Assembly: GCA_003164135.1 (NCBI GenBank)
Contig: PLSD01000028.1
Span: 62,001 to 126,000, forward strand
DNA length: 64,000 nucleotides
Source: Acetobacteraceae bacterium
GTDB lineage: Bacteria; Pseudomonadota; Alphaproteobacteria; Acetobacterales; Acetobacteraceae
Direction: 5' to 3'
Shown here: piece after piece, positions 32,619-40,920 of the stretch
Layout: every line of letters begins with the position of its first letter
Position numbering within the stretch: position 1 is the stretch's first letter
Notes under the pieces: model-generated
Told to the model about the DNA's origin: nothing
Databases searched by the model: none
What the model saw: only the letters and a program-made list of their open reading frames with translations
Position numbers and translations under genes: made by a program

Positions 32619-34396
32619 AGCCGCCACCCCTGGGCGTTGCTGCCCGCGGGTTGCAACCAGACCGGCTGGTTGCCGGCCGCCAGCGCATCCCACAGCGTGG
32701 TTGCCGGCAAATCCGCCACCAGCGCATAGCGCCCCGCGCGCGGGCAAAACAGCACGTATTGCGCCCCCGTCACCCGCACCGCATCCGGCACCTGCGCCCC
32801 CGGCACCACGCGCCATGCGTCCCGGTCACGCAAATATCCCGCCAAACCGTGATGATACAGCGACCCCACCGTTTTCACCTGCGTCCGGTACAGCAATTCC
32901 GGCGTATCCTGCGGTTCCGCCAGCACGATTTTACCCGCCGCCGGGGCCAGCAAAGGTGCGATGTCCCGCAAATTGCAGGAAGCCGCCCCAGCTCCCGGCG
33001 CCACCACCGTTCCCACAGCAGCGGTATTCACCGCGGCCGCCGCAACAGGAACCACCAGCACGCAAAGCAGCAGCGCCAAGCGCGAGACCATCGCCAGTGC
33101 CGGCTTCGCCTCAAAGCGCAAGCTCACCTCGCTCAAGGCGAGCGGCAACAGCACCGCCGCCACGCACGGCGCAAACCCGGCAAACAGCACAAATTCCGCC
33201 CCCAGCACCAGCGCCACCGCGGTGCAGGCCGCCACATAAAGCCACAGCCAGCGCGCCCGCCCCGGGACAATTTTCATAAACGGCGGCTGCAGCCAAGCCA
33301 GGGCATCCGGCTCCCCGGCGCCGGCACCCGAACCAGCGCCAGCACGCCACAACGCATATGCCAGCGCCAGCGCGCCCGGCCCCAGATACACCAGCAGTCC
33401 CATCCCCCGCACCGGCTGCTGCTGCGCGATAACACCGAAGAATTTGTGCATATCCGCCGCCGGCATAATGCCATACGGCCCCATCGCCACCTGCGGAAAC
33501 GCCACCACCCAGGCCGCCACCAGCGCCGCCATCAGCGCCACTCCCAGCACGCGGCGCCATATCTTCTTCCGCCCCGCCCCGCGCGTTTCCAGCGCCCACA
33601 ATCCGGCAGCCCCCGCCAGCAGCAGCATCGCCAGCGCAACGTACACCAGCGACAAGCGGTCGATTTCCGGCATGCCCCACCCGCCCTGCGGCGGGTCAAC
33701 AATCAGCGCCACGCTCAGCACGTCGAAGAACCCGGCAACGCACGCGCCAACGGTCCGGCACAACGGCGCCTGCACCCAACGGATCAGCAGCGCCGCAAAC
33801 GCCATGAGCACAAACGGCATGGTCTCGGGCGTCAACCAGATGGCAAACGCCCCGCTCACCCCGGCCAGCAGCCCGTAGGTGACATCGTCCTGCCAGGCGC
33901 GCGCCACGCAACCGGCGGTCAGCACAATCAGCACCAGCAGCAGCGTATGGTAATGCACGACCCCCGGCGCATCGAAGTACAACAGCGCCGGCAGCATCGC
34001 AGCCGCCACCACCGCCGCCCATAAATACCGCCGCGCCGCGAAAGGCTCCGCCACCCAGGCGCAAGCCACGCCCAACGCCCCAGCCCCCAACGGCCCCAGC
34101 CCCACCCCCGCCACATACAACGCCCGGTGCCAGCCCAAAAACGGCGCGAACGGCAACGCCAGCAGCCACAACACCATATCCAGCAGCCGCGACCACTCCA
34201 CCATCACCCCGGCGCCCGAATCATCGCGCGCCACGACAATCACCAGATGCCCGGCGCGGATCCCATCCTCCAGCCGCAGCAGCCGCATGTAGCTGTCCGG
34301 GTCGGTCAAACTCCCCGCCAGCACGCCCGGCCACTCATGCGCCCCGAGCAGAATATTCAACCCCGCGCCGAGCAGAAACAGTAGGAGGTACATCAA
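32600..34396 (-). CDS. Polytopic membrane protein, possible GT-C/STT3-like glycosyltransferase
   Basis: 598 aa, many TMs; N-terminal LTDPDSYMRLLRLEDGIRAGHLV resembles the D-x-D loop of GT-C enzymes; soluble C-terminal region. Confidence 0.6.
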   Translation of the reverse strand: MMYLLLFLLGAGLNILLGAHEWPGVLAGSLTDPDSYMRLLRLEDGIRAGHLVIVVARDDSGAGVMVEWSRLLDMVLWLLALPFAPFLGWHRALYVAGVGLGPLGAGALGVACAWVAEPFAARRYLWAAVVAAAMLPALLYFDAPGVVHYHTLLLVLIVLTAGCVARAWQDDVTYGLLAGVSGAFAIWLTPETMPFVLMAFAALLIRWVQAPLCRTVGACVAGFFDVLSVALIVDPPQGGWGMPEIDRLSLVYVALAMLLLAGAAGLWALETRGAGRKKIWRRVLGVALMAALVAAWVVAFPQVAMGPYGIMPAADMHKFFGVIAQQQPVRGMGLLVYLGPGALALAYALWRAGAGSGAGAGEPDALAWLQPPFMKIVPGRARWLWLYVAACTAVALVLGAEFVLFAGFAPCVAAVLLPLALSEVSLRFEAKPALAMVSRLALLLCVLVVPVAAAAVNTAAVGTVVAPGAGAASCNLRDIAPLLAPAAGKIVLAEPQDTPELLYRTQVKTVGSLYHHGLAGYLRDRDAWRVVPGAQVPDAVRVTGAQYVLFCPRAGRYALVADLPATTLWDALAAGNQPVWLQPAGSNAQGWRLYKMTD

Positions 34397-35821
34397 TTAA
34401 AGGTGCGCCCTAAAGCCGCCGACGCCGCGCTCGATTTCCGTCACATGCCGGGGCTTGAAGCCGCTGGCATCCGTCAACCCGCAGGAATGCGCGATCATTT
34501 CCACTTCCTCGATCATCCGCGCCGCATAACGGCTCACCCGCACAGCCTTATCCGCCGGGTCCAGCCCCGCGATCAACCTAGGGTCCGCGGCAGTCACCCC
34601 GGTCGGGCAACGGCCCGAGCCACATTTCATCGCCTGGATGCACCCCAGCGAGAACATGAAGCCCCGCGCGGAGTTCACAAAATCCGCGCCGTTGCACAGC
34701 GCCCACGCCACCTTGTCCGGCGTTATCAATTTGCCCGCGGCAATAACCCGTATCCGCCCGGTCAGCCCATGCTCATCGCGCAGCGCCACCACATAGGGCA
34801 GCGCCTGGGTAATCGGCAGCCCCACATAATCAGCCAGCGGTTCCGGCGCCGCGCCGGTGCCGCCCTCGCCGCCATCCACCTGCACATAATCGGGGCAATG
34901 TTCCGGGTGCTCCACGCAATCAGCGAACCATTCATCCAAAAATCGTGGATCGCCGACGACGAACTTCACCCCCACCGGCTTGCCGGTAATCCCCCGCACC
35001 TTGGCGATGAACGCGCCCAGTTCGGCGATATTGCCGATATCGCGGTGCCGGTTCGGGGAAATACTGTCCACGCCCTGAGGAATCCCACGTATCGCGGCAA
35101 TCTCCGCCGTCACCTTGGCGGCCGGCAGCACGCCGCCCTTGCCGGGTTTGGCCCCCTGCGCCAGCTTCACCTCGAACATTTTTACCTGCGGCAGCGCCGC
35201 GATCTCGCGCAACCGCGCTTCGGAAAGCGCGCCATTTGCATCGCGCACGCCATATTTCGCGGTGCCGATCTGCATGATAATGTCCGCCCCGCCTTCCAGA
35301 TGGAAGCTGGAAAGCCCGCCCTCGCCGGTGCCCATCCAAACGCCCGCCATTTTCGCCCCGCGCGAGAGCGCGCTCACCGCCGCATGGCTCAGCGCACCAT
35401 AGCTCATGCCGGAAATATTGAAAAAATGCTCGCCCATATACGGGTGCGCGCAAGCTCCCGGCCCACTCGCCACGCCGATCAGCTTGCCCGGAAAGCGCTT
35501 CTTTTCCTCGTCGAGCACCGGAAACGCCGCATTGCGGAACACAAAACTGGGCACATTCTCCGAGCCGAAACTCACCAGGTTGGAAACCCCTTTGGCCGAG
35601 CGGTACACCCAGCTGCGCTCCAGCCGGTTAAATGGCCGCTCCGCCCAATCCGGCAGATACTGGTACTGGCGCATGGCATCGCCCCAGGTCTCGGTAAAAT
35701 ACCGGACATGCCCAATAACGGGGAAATTGCGCAACACCGTATGCACTTGCTGATGCTTGTCATGCCAATAAACCGCCGCCAACCCGGCCACGATACAGAC
35801 AAGAATAACCCCCAGAACCAT
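34397..35821 (-). CDS. FMN-binding glutamate synthase family protein (GltB-like single domain)
   Basis: 474 aa; EHFFNISGMSYGALSHAAVSALSRGAKMAG, DYVQVDGGEGGTGAAPEPL, GCIQAMKCGSGRCPTGVT. Confidence 0.9.
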   Translation of the reverse strand: MVLGVILVCIVAGLAAVYWHDKHQQVHTVLRNFPVIGHVRYFTETWGDAMRQYQYLPDWAERPFNRLERSWVYRSAKGVSNLVSFGSENVPSFVFRNAAFPVLDEEKKRFPGKLIGVASGPGACAHPYMGEHFFNISGMSYGALSHAAVSALSRGAKMAGVWMGTGEGGLSSFHLEGGADIIMQIGTAKYGVRDANGALSEARLREIAALPQVKMFEVKLAQGAKPGKGGVLPAAKVTAEIAAIRGIPQGVDSISPNRHRDIGNIAELGAFIAKVRGITGKPVGVKFVVGDPRFLDEWFADCVEHPEHCPDYVQVDGGEGGTGAAPEPLADYVGLPITQALPYVVALRDEHGLTGRIRVIAAGKLITPDKVAWALCNGADFVNSARGFMFSLGCIQAMKCGSGRCPTGVTAADPRLIAGLDPADKAVRVSRYAARMIEEVEMIAHSCGLTDASGFKPRHVTEIERGVGGFRAHL

Positions 35822-35929
35822 GCTTTCGCTCCCCAGCCGAGTACCCCAGCCTCATAGCCTTGTTTTTACGCCATGTCGCCGCCGCCGGCTGATCTGGCAT
35901 CAACGCCCGTATGTGCCTATAATCCCCCC

Positions 35930-36685
35930 ATGCCCAGCCAAAAAAAATACGAAGAAACCCTGCACCACCTGCAAGTCGAGCTGGTCAAACTCCAGCGCCA
36001 CGTCATCGCGCGCGGCCAGAAGGTGCTCATCATCCTCGAAGGCCGCGACGGCGCCGGCAAGGACGGCGCCGTCATGCGCATCACCGAGCACCTCTCCCCG
36101 CGCGACATCCGCATCGTGGCGCTGTCCAAACCCTCGGACGTTGAGACCACGCAGTGGTATTTCCAGCGCTACGTGAGCCATCTGCCCGCCGCCGGTGAGA
36201 TCGTGCTGTTCAACCGCAGCTGGTACAACCGCGCCGGGGTGGAGCACGTCATGGGCTTCTGCACGGAACAGCAACATGACGAATTCCTGCGCAACGCCCC
36301 GGCTTTTGAATCCATGCTGGCACAATCAGGCATCACGGTCATCAAATACTATCTCGACATCGACCGCAAAGAACAAAAAAAGCGCCTGAAGGACCGCCAC
36401 GAAGACCCGCTGAAACAATGGAAAATCAGCCCGATCGACGAAAAAGCCATCAAGCATTTCGACGATTACACCAAGGCCCGCAACAGCATGCTGCTCGCCA
36501 CCGACACCGCCGCCGCGCCCTGGATGGTAGTGCGCGCCAACGACAAAAAAGCCGCCCGCCTAGCCATCATCGCCGACCTCATCACCCGGGTGAGCTACCA
36601 CGACGCCACACCGCACGACACCCACCCCGAGATCGTCTGCCGGTTCGACGAGACCTGCCTCACCAACGGCATGCTCGCCTCATGA
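35930..36685 (+). CDS. ppk2: Polyphosphate kinase 2
   Basis: LIILEGRDGAGKDGAVMRITEHLSPRDIRIVALSKPSDVETTQWYFQRYVSHLPAAGEIVLFNRSWYNRAGVEHVMGFC. Confidence 0.95.
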   Translation: MPSQKKYEETLHHLQVELVKLQRHVIARGQKVLIILEGRDGAGKDGAVMRITEHLSPRDIRIVALSKPSDVETTQWYFQRYVSHLPAAGEIVLFNRSWYNRAGVEHVMGFCTEQQHDEFLRNAPAFESMLAQSGITVIKYYLDIDRKEQKKRLKDRHEDPLKQWKISPIDEKAIKHFDDYTKARNSMLLATDTAAAPWMVVRANDKKAARLAIIADLITRVSYHDATPHDTHPEIVCRFDETCLTNGMLAS

Positions 36686-37062
36686 GCGAGCTGCTCGACC
36701 GCCTGACTTTTGACGCCAACGGCCTCATCCCCGCCATCGCGCAGCAGCACGACACCGGGGAAGTGCTGATGCTGGCCTGGATGAACCGCGACTCCATCGA
36801 GGAAACCATCCGCACCGGCCACGTCTGCTACTGGTCGCGTTCGCGCCAGAGACTTTGGCGCAAGGGCGAATCCTCCGGCCAGGAACAAAAGCTGGTGGAA
36901 CTGAGACTCGACTGCGACGGCGACACGCTGCTGCTGCTGGTCGACCAGAAGGGCGTTGCCTGCCACACCGGCCGCCACAATTGCTTCTTCATCGCCCTGC
37001 GCGACGGAAAACTGGTGGAAATCGCCGACCCGCTCGTCGACCCCGAGCTGCTCTATAAATAA
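36682..37062 (+). CDS. hisI: Phosphoribosyl-AMP cyclohydrolase
   Basis: GEVLMLAWMNRDSIEETIRTGHVCYWSRSRQRLWRKGESSG...DCDGDTLLLLVDQKGVACHTGRHNCFF; ATGA overlap with ppk2. Confidence 0.95.
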   Translation: MSELLDRLTFDANGLIPAIAQQHDTGEVLMLAWMNRDSIEETIRTGHVCYWSRSRQRLWRKGESSGQEQKLVELRLDCDGDTLLLLVDQKGVACHTGRHNCFFIALRDGKLVEIADPLVDPELLYK

Positions 37063-37120
37063 GACGCACCATATCCACTTGATAGATTTTCAATTTTAGC
37101 GAAATAAGGGGGGCAAAATA

Positions 37121-38782
37121 TTGATGGGTCTATTCATGCCGCTCGCTCTGCCAAAATTCCGCTCCGCCCGGCCGCTTCTCGCCCTGAGTGCCTTTGCCCT
37201 GCTGCTCGGCGGCGCCGCACTCAGCCGTTTCGCCAGCGCGGATGACACCGCGAATTACCCGGCGGCCAGCCTGTCCGCCCCCACGGACCCCGCAGCGCTG
37301 ATCGCACGCGGCAAATACCTCACCGCGGCGGCGGACTGCATGCCCTGCCACACTGGCCCCAACCATGCGCCCTTCACCGGCGGCCTGGTCATGGCCACGC
37401 CCTTCGGCGGCCTCGCCAGCCCCAACATCACAGCAGACCCCACCACCGGCATCGGCAAATGGTCGGATGACGATTTTTACAACGCCGTGCATTACGGCAC
37501 CGCGCCGGGCCACTCCTACTTGGTGTTCCCCAAATTCCTCTACCCGGCGATGCCCTACACCTCCTACACCAAGCTCTCCCGCGCGGACGTGATGGCGATC
37601 AAGGCCTATCTGTTCTCGCTCCCGCCGGTGGCCGTGGCGCCAACCCCGAACTCCCTGTTCTTCCCCTTCAACCAGCGCCCTGTCCTGCTCGGCTGGCGCA
37701 TCATGTTCTTTCGCTCCGGCCCGCTGCATATGGACCCGAGCTGGAATGAAGACATGAAGAACGGCGCCTACCTCACCGAGGCGCTCGGCCATTGCGGCGA
37801 ATGCCACACCCCGCGCAACCTGCTCAGCGCCATGATCCTAAGCAAAGCCTACGCCGGCTCGCCGATCGACGCCTATTTCGCCCCGAACATTTCGTCCGAC
37901 AAGCAATACGGCGTCGGCGGCTGGGCACAGTCAGACCTCGTGGCCTACCTGCATGACGACGGCAACATGGTCAAAGGTTCCCCCTACGCCGCCATGGGCG
38001 AGGTCGTGGACAATTCCACCAGCCAGATCCCGGCCTCCGACGATGTGGACATCGCCAACTACCTGCAAAACGCCACCGCGCCGCAGCCCGTGCCGCCCAC
38101 GCCAAACGTGAGCAAAGCCGCTGACTCCGTGGCCCTGGGTGCCACCGTGTACGCCGCCAACTGTGCGGGCTGCCACGGCAAAACCGGCGGCGGCATGGCC
38201 CCGATCATCCCCAACCTCGCGGGCAATGACTCCGTCACCGCCTCCGCCCCCACCAACGTCATCGGCGCGGTGCTGAGCGGGTTGGACGCCTGGAAGCCCC
38301 ACGGCCCGCCGATGCCCGCCTTCTCGACCAGCCTGTCGGATGCGCAGATCGCCGCGGTGAGCAACTACGTGCGCACCAACCTCGGCAACACCGCCACCGC
38401 CAACGCCACCGCGAAGGACGTGCTGGCCCTGCGCGCCATCGCCGTGGTGCCGCCGCTGGGCAACTTCGCCTCCGACAAGTTCGGCTGCCCGCATGTCTCC
38501 CCGGCCGGAGGTGCCACCACCATCGCCGACCCCGGCAGCAGCCTGCTGGACAGCTACGCGGACGCCACCCCGGCCACCATGCCCAACCGCACCCGCACGC
38601 TGATTGCCAACATCCGCTCCGGCAACAGCACCATCAGCGGCGCCGACCTGACCAACGACCTCATCGCGGCCTATTGCCCGGTGATCGCCAACCAGCCAGG
38701 CCTCAGCGATGCCGCCAAGCATGCCGCGCTGCTGAACTTCCTCGCCGGGGCGCAGCCGCTCATCGCCGCGAAGAGCAATTAA
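37121..38782 (+). CDS. Triheme cytochrome c (alcohol dehydrogenase cytochrome subunit-like) with C-terminal extension
   Basis: Three CxxCH (CMPCH, CGECH, CAGCH); N-terminal signal anchor; about 125 aa extra C-terminus. Confidence 0.88.
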   Translation: MMGLFMPLALPKFRSARPLLALSAFALLLGGAALSRFASADDTANYPAASLSAPTDPAALIARGKYLTAAADCMPCHTGPNHAPFTGGLVMATPFGGLASPNITADPTTGIGKWSDDDFYNAVHYGTAPGHSYLVFPKFLYPAMPYTSYTKLSRADVMAIKAYLFSLPPVAVAPTPNSLFFPFNQRPVLLGWRIMFFRSGPLHMDPSWNEDMKNGAYLTEALGHCGECHTPRNLLSAMILSKAYAGSPIDAYFAPNISSDKQYGVGGWAQSDLVAYLHDDGNMVKGSPYAAMGEVVDNSTSQIPASDDVDIANYLQNATAPQPVPPTPNVSKAADSVALGATVYAANCAGCHGKTGGGMAPIIPNLAGNDSVTASAPTNVIGAVLSGLDAWKPHGPPMPAFSTSLSDAQIAAVSNYVRTNLGNTATANATAKDVLALRAIAVVPPLGNFASDKFGCPHVSPAGGATTIADPGSSLLDSYADATPATMPNRTRTLIANIRSGNSTISGADLTNDLIAAYCPVIANQPGLSDAAKHAALLNFLAGAQPLIAAKSN

Positions 38783-38783
38783 G

Positions 38784-38924
38784 GTCGAGACTCTCACAGG
38801 AGCGGCCATCGTGCCGCTCCTGCCCGCCCTGCGCATCGTCGTGTTCCGCGAGTTTCCCTATCGCTATGACGCCCCCCCCGCCGCGAGCACCAAAACCCTC
38901 GTCTTCTGGACCAAAACCCGGTGA
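38784..38924 (+). pseudogene. Remnant of a GNAT acetyltransferase N-terminus
   Basis: In-frame VETLTGAAIVPLLPALRIVVFREFPYRYDAPPAASTKTLVFWTKTR*; LRIxVFREFPYxYD is typical of GNAT starts; TGA overlaps the nitrilase GTG start. Confidence 0.5.
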
Positions 38925-39787
38925 AGCTCGCCCTCGCCGCCTTCGGCGTGGCCCCACCACGCGATCTCAAATTCTTCCTCGCCCGCATCGAGCGCCTGGC
39001 CGCCGAGTCCGGCATGGCCGGGGCCGATCTGCTGGTCCTGCCAGAATATTTCTCCATGGTCCTGGCCGGCGCGGAGATAAAATCCCCCGACCTCGCCGCC
39101 GAACTCGCCTACGTCGTGGACCGCGCCGATGAGCTGATCGCCGCCCTGGTGTCCATCGCCCAGCGCCACAAGCTCCACATCCTCGCCGGCTCCGTGCCGA
39201 TGCGCGACGGCGCAAAAATCCGCAACCGCGCCCCCTTCATCGCCCCCTCCGGTGCGCTCGCCTTCCAGGACAAACAAGCCATGACCCGCTGCGAAGCCGA
39301 GGAATGGGGCATCACCGGCGGCAGCGGCCCAAACGTGTTCGCCACCGCGCTGGGCAAAATCGGCGTCTCCATCTGCTATGATTCCGAATTCCCGCTGCAT
39401 GTCCGCACCCAGGTCACCGCCGGCGCCAAACTCATCCTGATCCCCAGCTGCACCTCCACCCCCGCCGGCTTCAACCGCGTCCGCCTTTCCGCCCGCGTCC
39501 GCGCCGTGGAAAACCAGTGTTTTACCGCCATCGTCCCCCTGGTCGGCACCGCCGCCTGGTCCGCTTCCATTGACACCAACATCGGCCACGCCGCCCTCTT
39601 CACCCCCTGTGACGAAGGCTTCCCCGATGATGGCGTCGCCGCCGCAGGCCCGCTCAACGAGCCCGGCCTCACCTTCGCCCAGGTGGATTTCACCGCCATT
39701 GACGCTGTGCGCGCCCATGGAAATGTGCTGAATGACCGCGACTGGGCGCAGAAAATTCCCCCCTGCCCGGTCGTGGAGTTGGTGTGA
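38921..39787 (+). CDS. Carbon-nitrogen (nitrilase-family) hydrolase
   Basis: 288 aa; LLVLPEYFSMVLAG, VSICYDSEFPLHVRTQVTAGAKLILIPSCT; Glu/Lys/Cys triad contexts present. Confidence 0.88.
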   Translation: MKLALAAFGVAPPRDLKFFLARIERLAAESGMAGADLLVLPEYFSMVLAGAEIKSPDLAAELAYVVDRADELIAALVSIAQRHKLHILAGSVPMRDGAKIRNRAPFIAPSGALAFQDKQAMTRCEAEEWGITGGSGPNVFATALGKIGVSICYDSEFPLHVRTQVTAGAKLILIPSCTSTPAGFNRVRLSARVRAVENQCFTAIVPLVGTAAWSASIDTNIGHAALFTPCDEGFPDDGVAAAGPLNEPGLTFAQVDFTAIDAVRAHGNVLNDRDWAQKIPPCPVVELV

Positions 39788-40920
39788 CTAAAATTTTCCT
39801 CATCGCCGGCGAAGCCAGCGGCGACGTTTTAGGCGCCCGCCTGATGGCGGCGTTACGCGCCCAACGCGAAAACCTCGCATTCTCCGGCATCGGCGGCGCC
39901 CGCATGGAAGAATCCGGGCTGGTCTCGCAATTCCCCATGCAGGAAATCGCGGTCATGGGCCTGGCTGAAATCCTCCCCCGCATCTTTGCCCTCAAGCGCC
40001 GCATCAACCAGACCATCGCCGCCATCAAAGCCACCCGCCCGGACATCGTCGTCACCATCGACAGCCCCGGCTTCTGCCTGCGCGTGCTCAAGGGCATCGC
40101 CGGCGAACACATCAAGCGCGTCCACTACGTTGCCCCCCAGGTCTGGGCCTGGCGGCAGGAGCGCGTCAAAAAATACCCCGGCCTGTGGGACGAACTGCTC
40201 TGCCTGCTCCCCTTCGAGCCCGCCTTCTTCGCCCCGCACGGCCTTAACCCCGTCTTCACCGGCCACCCCGTCCTGGAATCCGGCGCCGACCAAGGCAACG
40301 CCGCCCGCTTCCGCGCCCAGCACAACATCGCCCCGGACGCCGTCCCCGTCATCCTCATGCCCGGCTCGCGCGTCACTGAAACCTCGCGCCTTCTCCCAAT
40401 ATTCCGCCAGACCATGGCGCTGCTCTCCACCACCACGCCCCGCCTGCAACCCGTGCTCGCCGCCGCCTCCGGCATCGCCGACACCGTGGCCGAGCAGACC
40501 AAGGACTGGCTAATCAAACCCATCGTCGTGCATGACGTAGCCACCCGCTACGACGCCTTTGCCGCGGCACACGCCGCGCTCACCAAATCCGGCACCTCCA
40601 CACTGGAACTCGCCATGGCCGGCGTGCCCATGGCGGTGACCTACCGCGTCAATCCAATCAGCGCGATGCTGGCCCGCCGCCTCATCAAGGTAAAACACGT
40701 CGCCATGATCAACCTCCTGGCCGGCGGCGAGCTAGTCCCGGAATTGCTGCAACAGGACTGCACACCCACAAAGCTCAGCGAAACCCTGCATCGCCTCATC
40801 ACCACGCCGCAAGCCGCCGCCGCTCAACGCGCCGGGTTCGCTGCCGCGCTGGCAACCCTGCATGCCCCAATCGGCACACCTTCCGCCGCCGCCGCCGCCA
40901 GGGTTCTCGCCAATATCTAA
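39784..40920 (+). CDS. lpxB: Lipid-A-disaccharide synthase
   Basis: MTKIFLIAGEASGDVLGARLMAALRAQ..., HYVAPQVWAWRQERVKK, FTGHPVLES; GTG start. Confidence 0.95.
   Translation: MTKIFLIAGEASGDVLGARLMAALRAQRENLAFSGIGGARMEESGLVSQFPMQEIAVMGLAEILPRIFALKRRINQTIAAIKATRPDIVVTIDSPGFCLRVLKGIAGEHIKRVHYVAPQVWAWRQERVKKYPGLWDELLCLLPFEPAFFAPHGLNPVFTGHPVLESGADQGNAARFRAQHNIAPDAVPVILMPGSRVTETSRLLPIFRQTMALLSTTTPRLQPVLAAASGIADTVAEQTKDWLIKPIVVHDVATRYDAFAAAHAALTKSGTSTLELAMAGVPMAVTYRVNPISAMLARRLIKVKHVAMINLLAGGELVPELLQQDCTPTKLSETLHRLITTPQAAAAQRAGFAAALATLHAPIGTPSAAAAARVLANI

Noticed and set aside
32333-34024. 563-aa plus-strand ORF overlapping the end of anmK and antisense to the membrane protein
   Set aside because: Artefactual composition; minus-strand frame has coherent TM segments.
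34403-35857. 484-aa plus-strand ORF
   Set aside because: Antisense to the FMN-binding glutamate synthase-like gene; no family features.
36682-37062. hisI next to ppk2 as a novel functional pair
   Set aside because: ATGA overlap shows co-transcription, but scattered his genes are common in alphaproteobacteria; nothing further supports a link.
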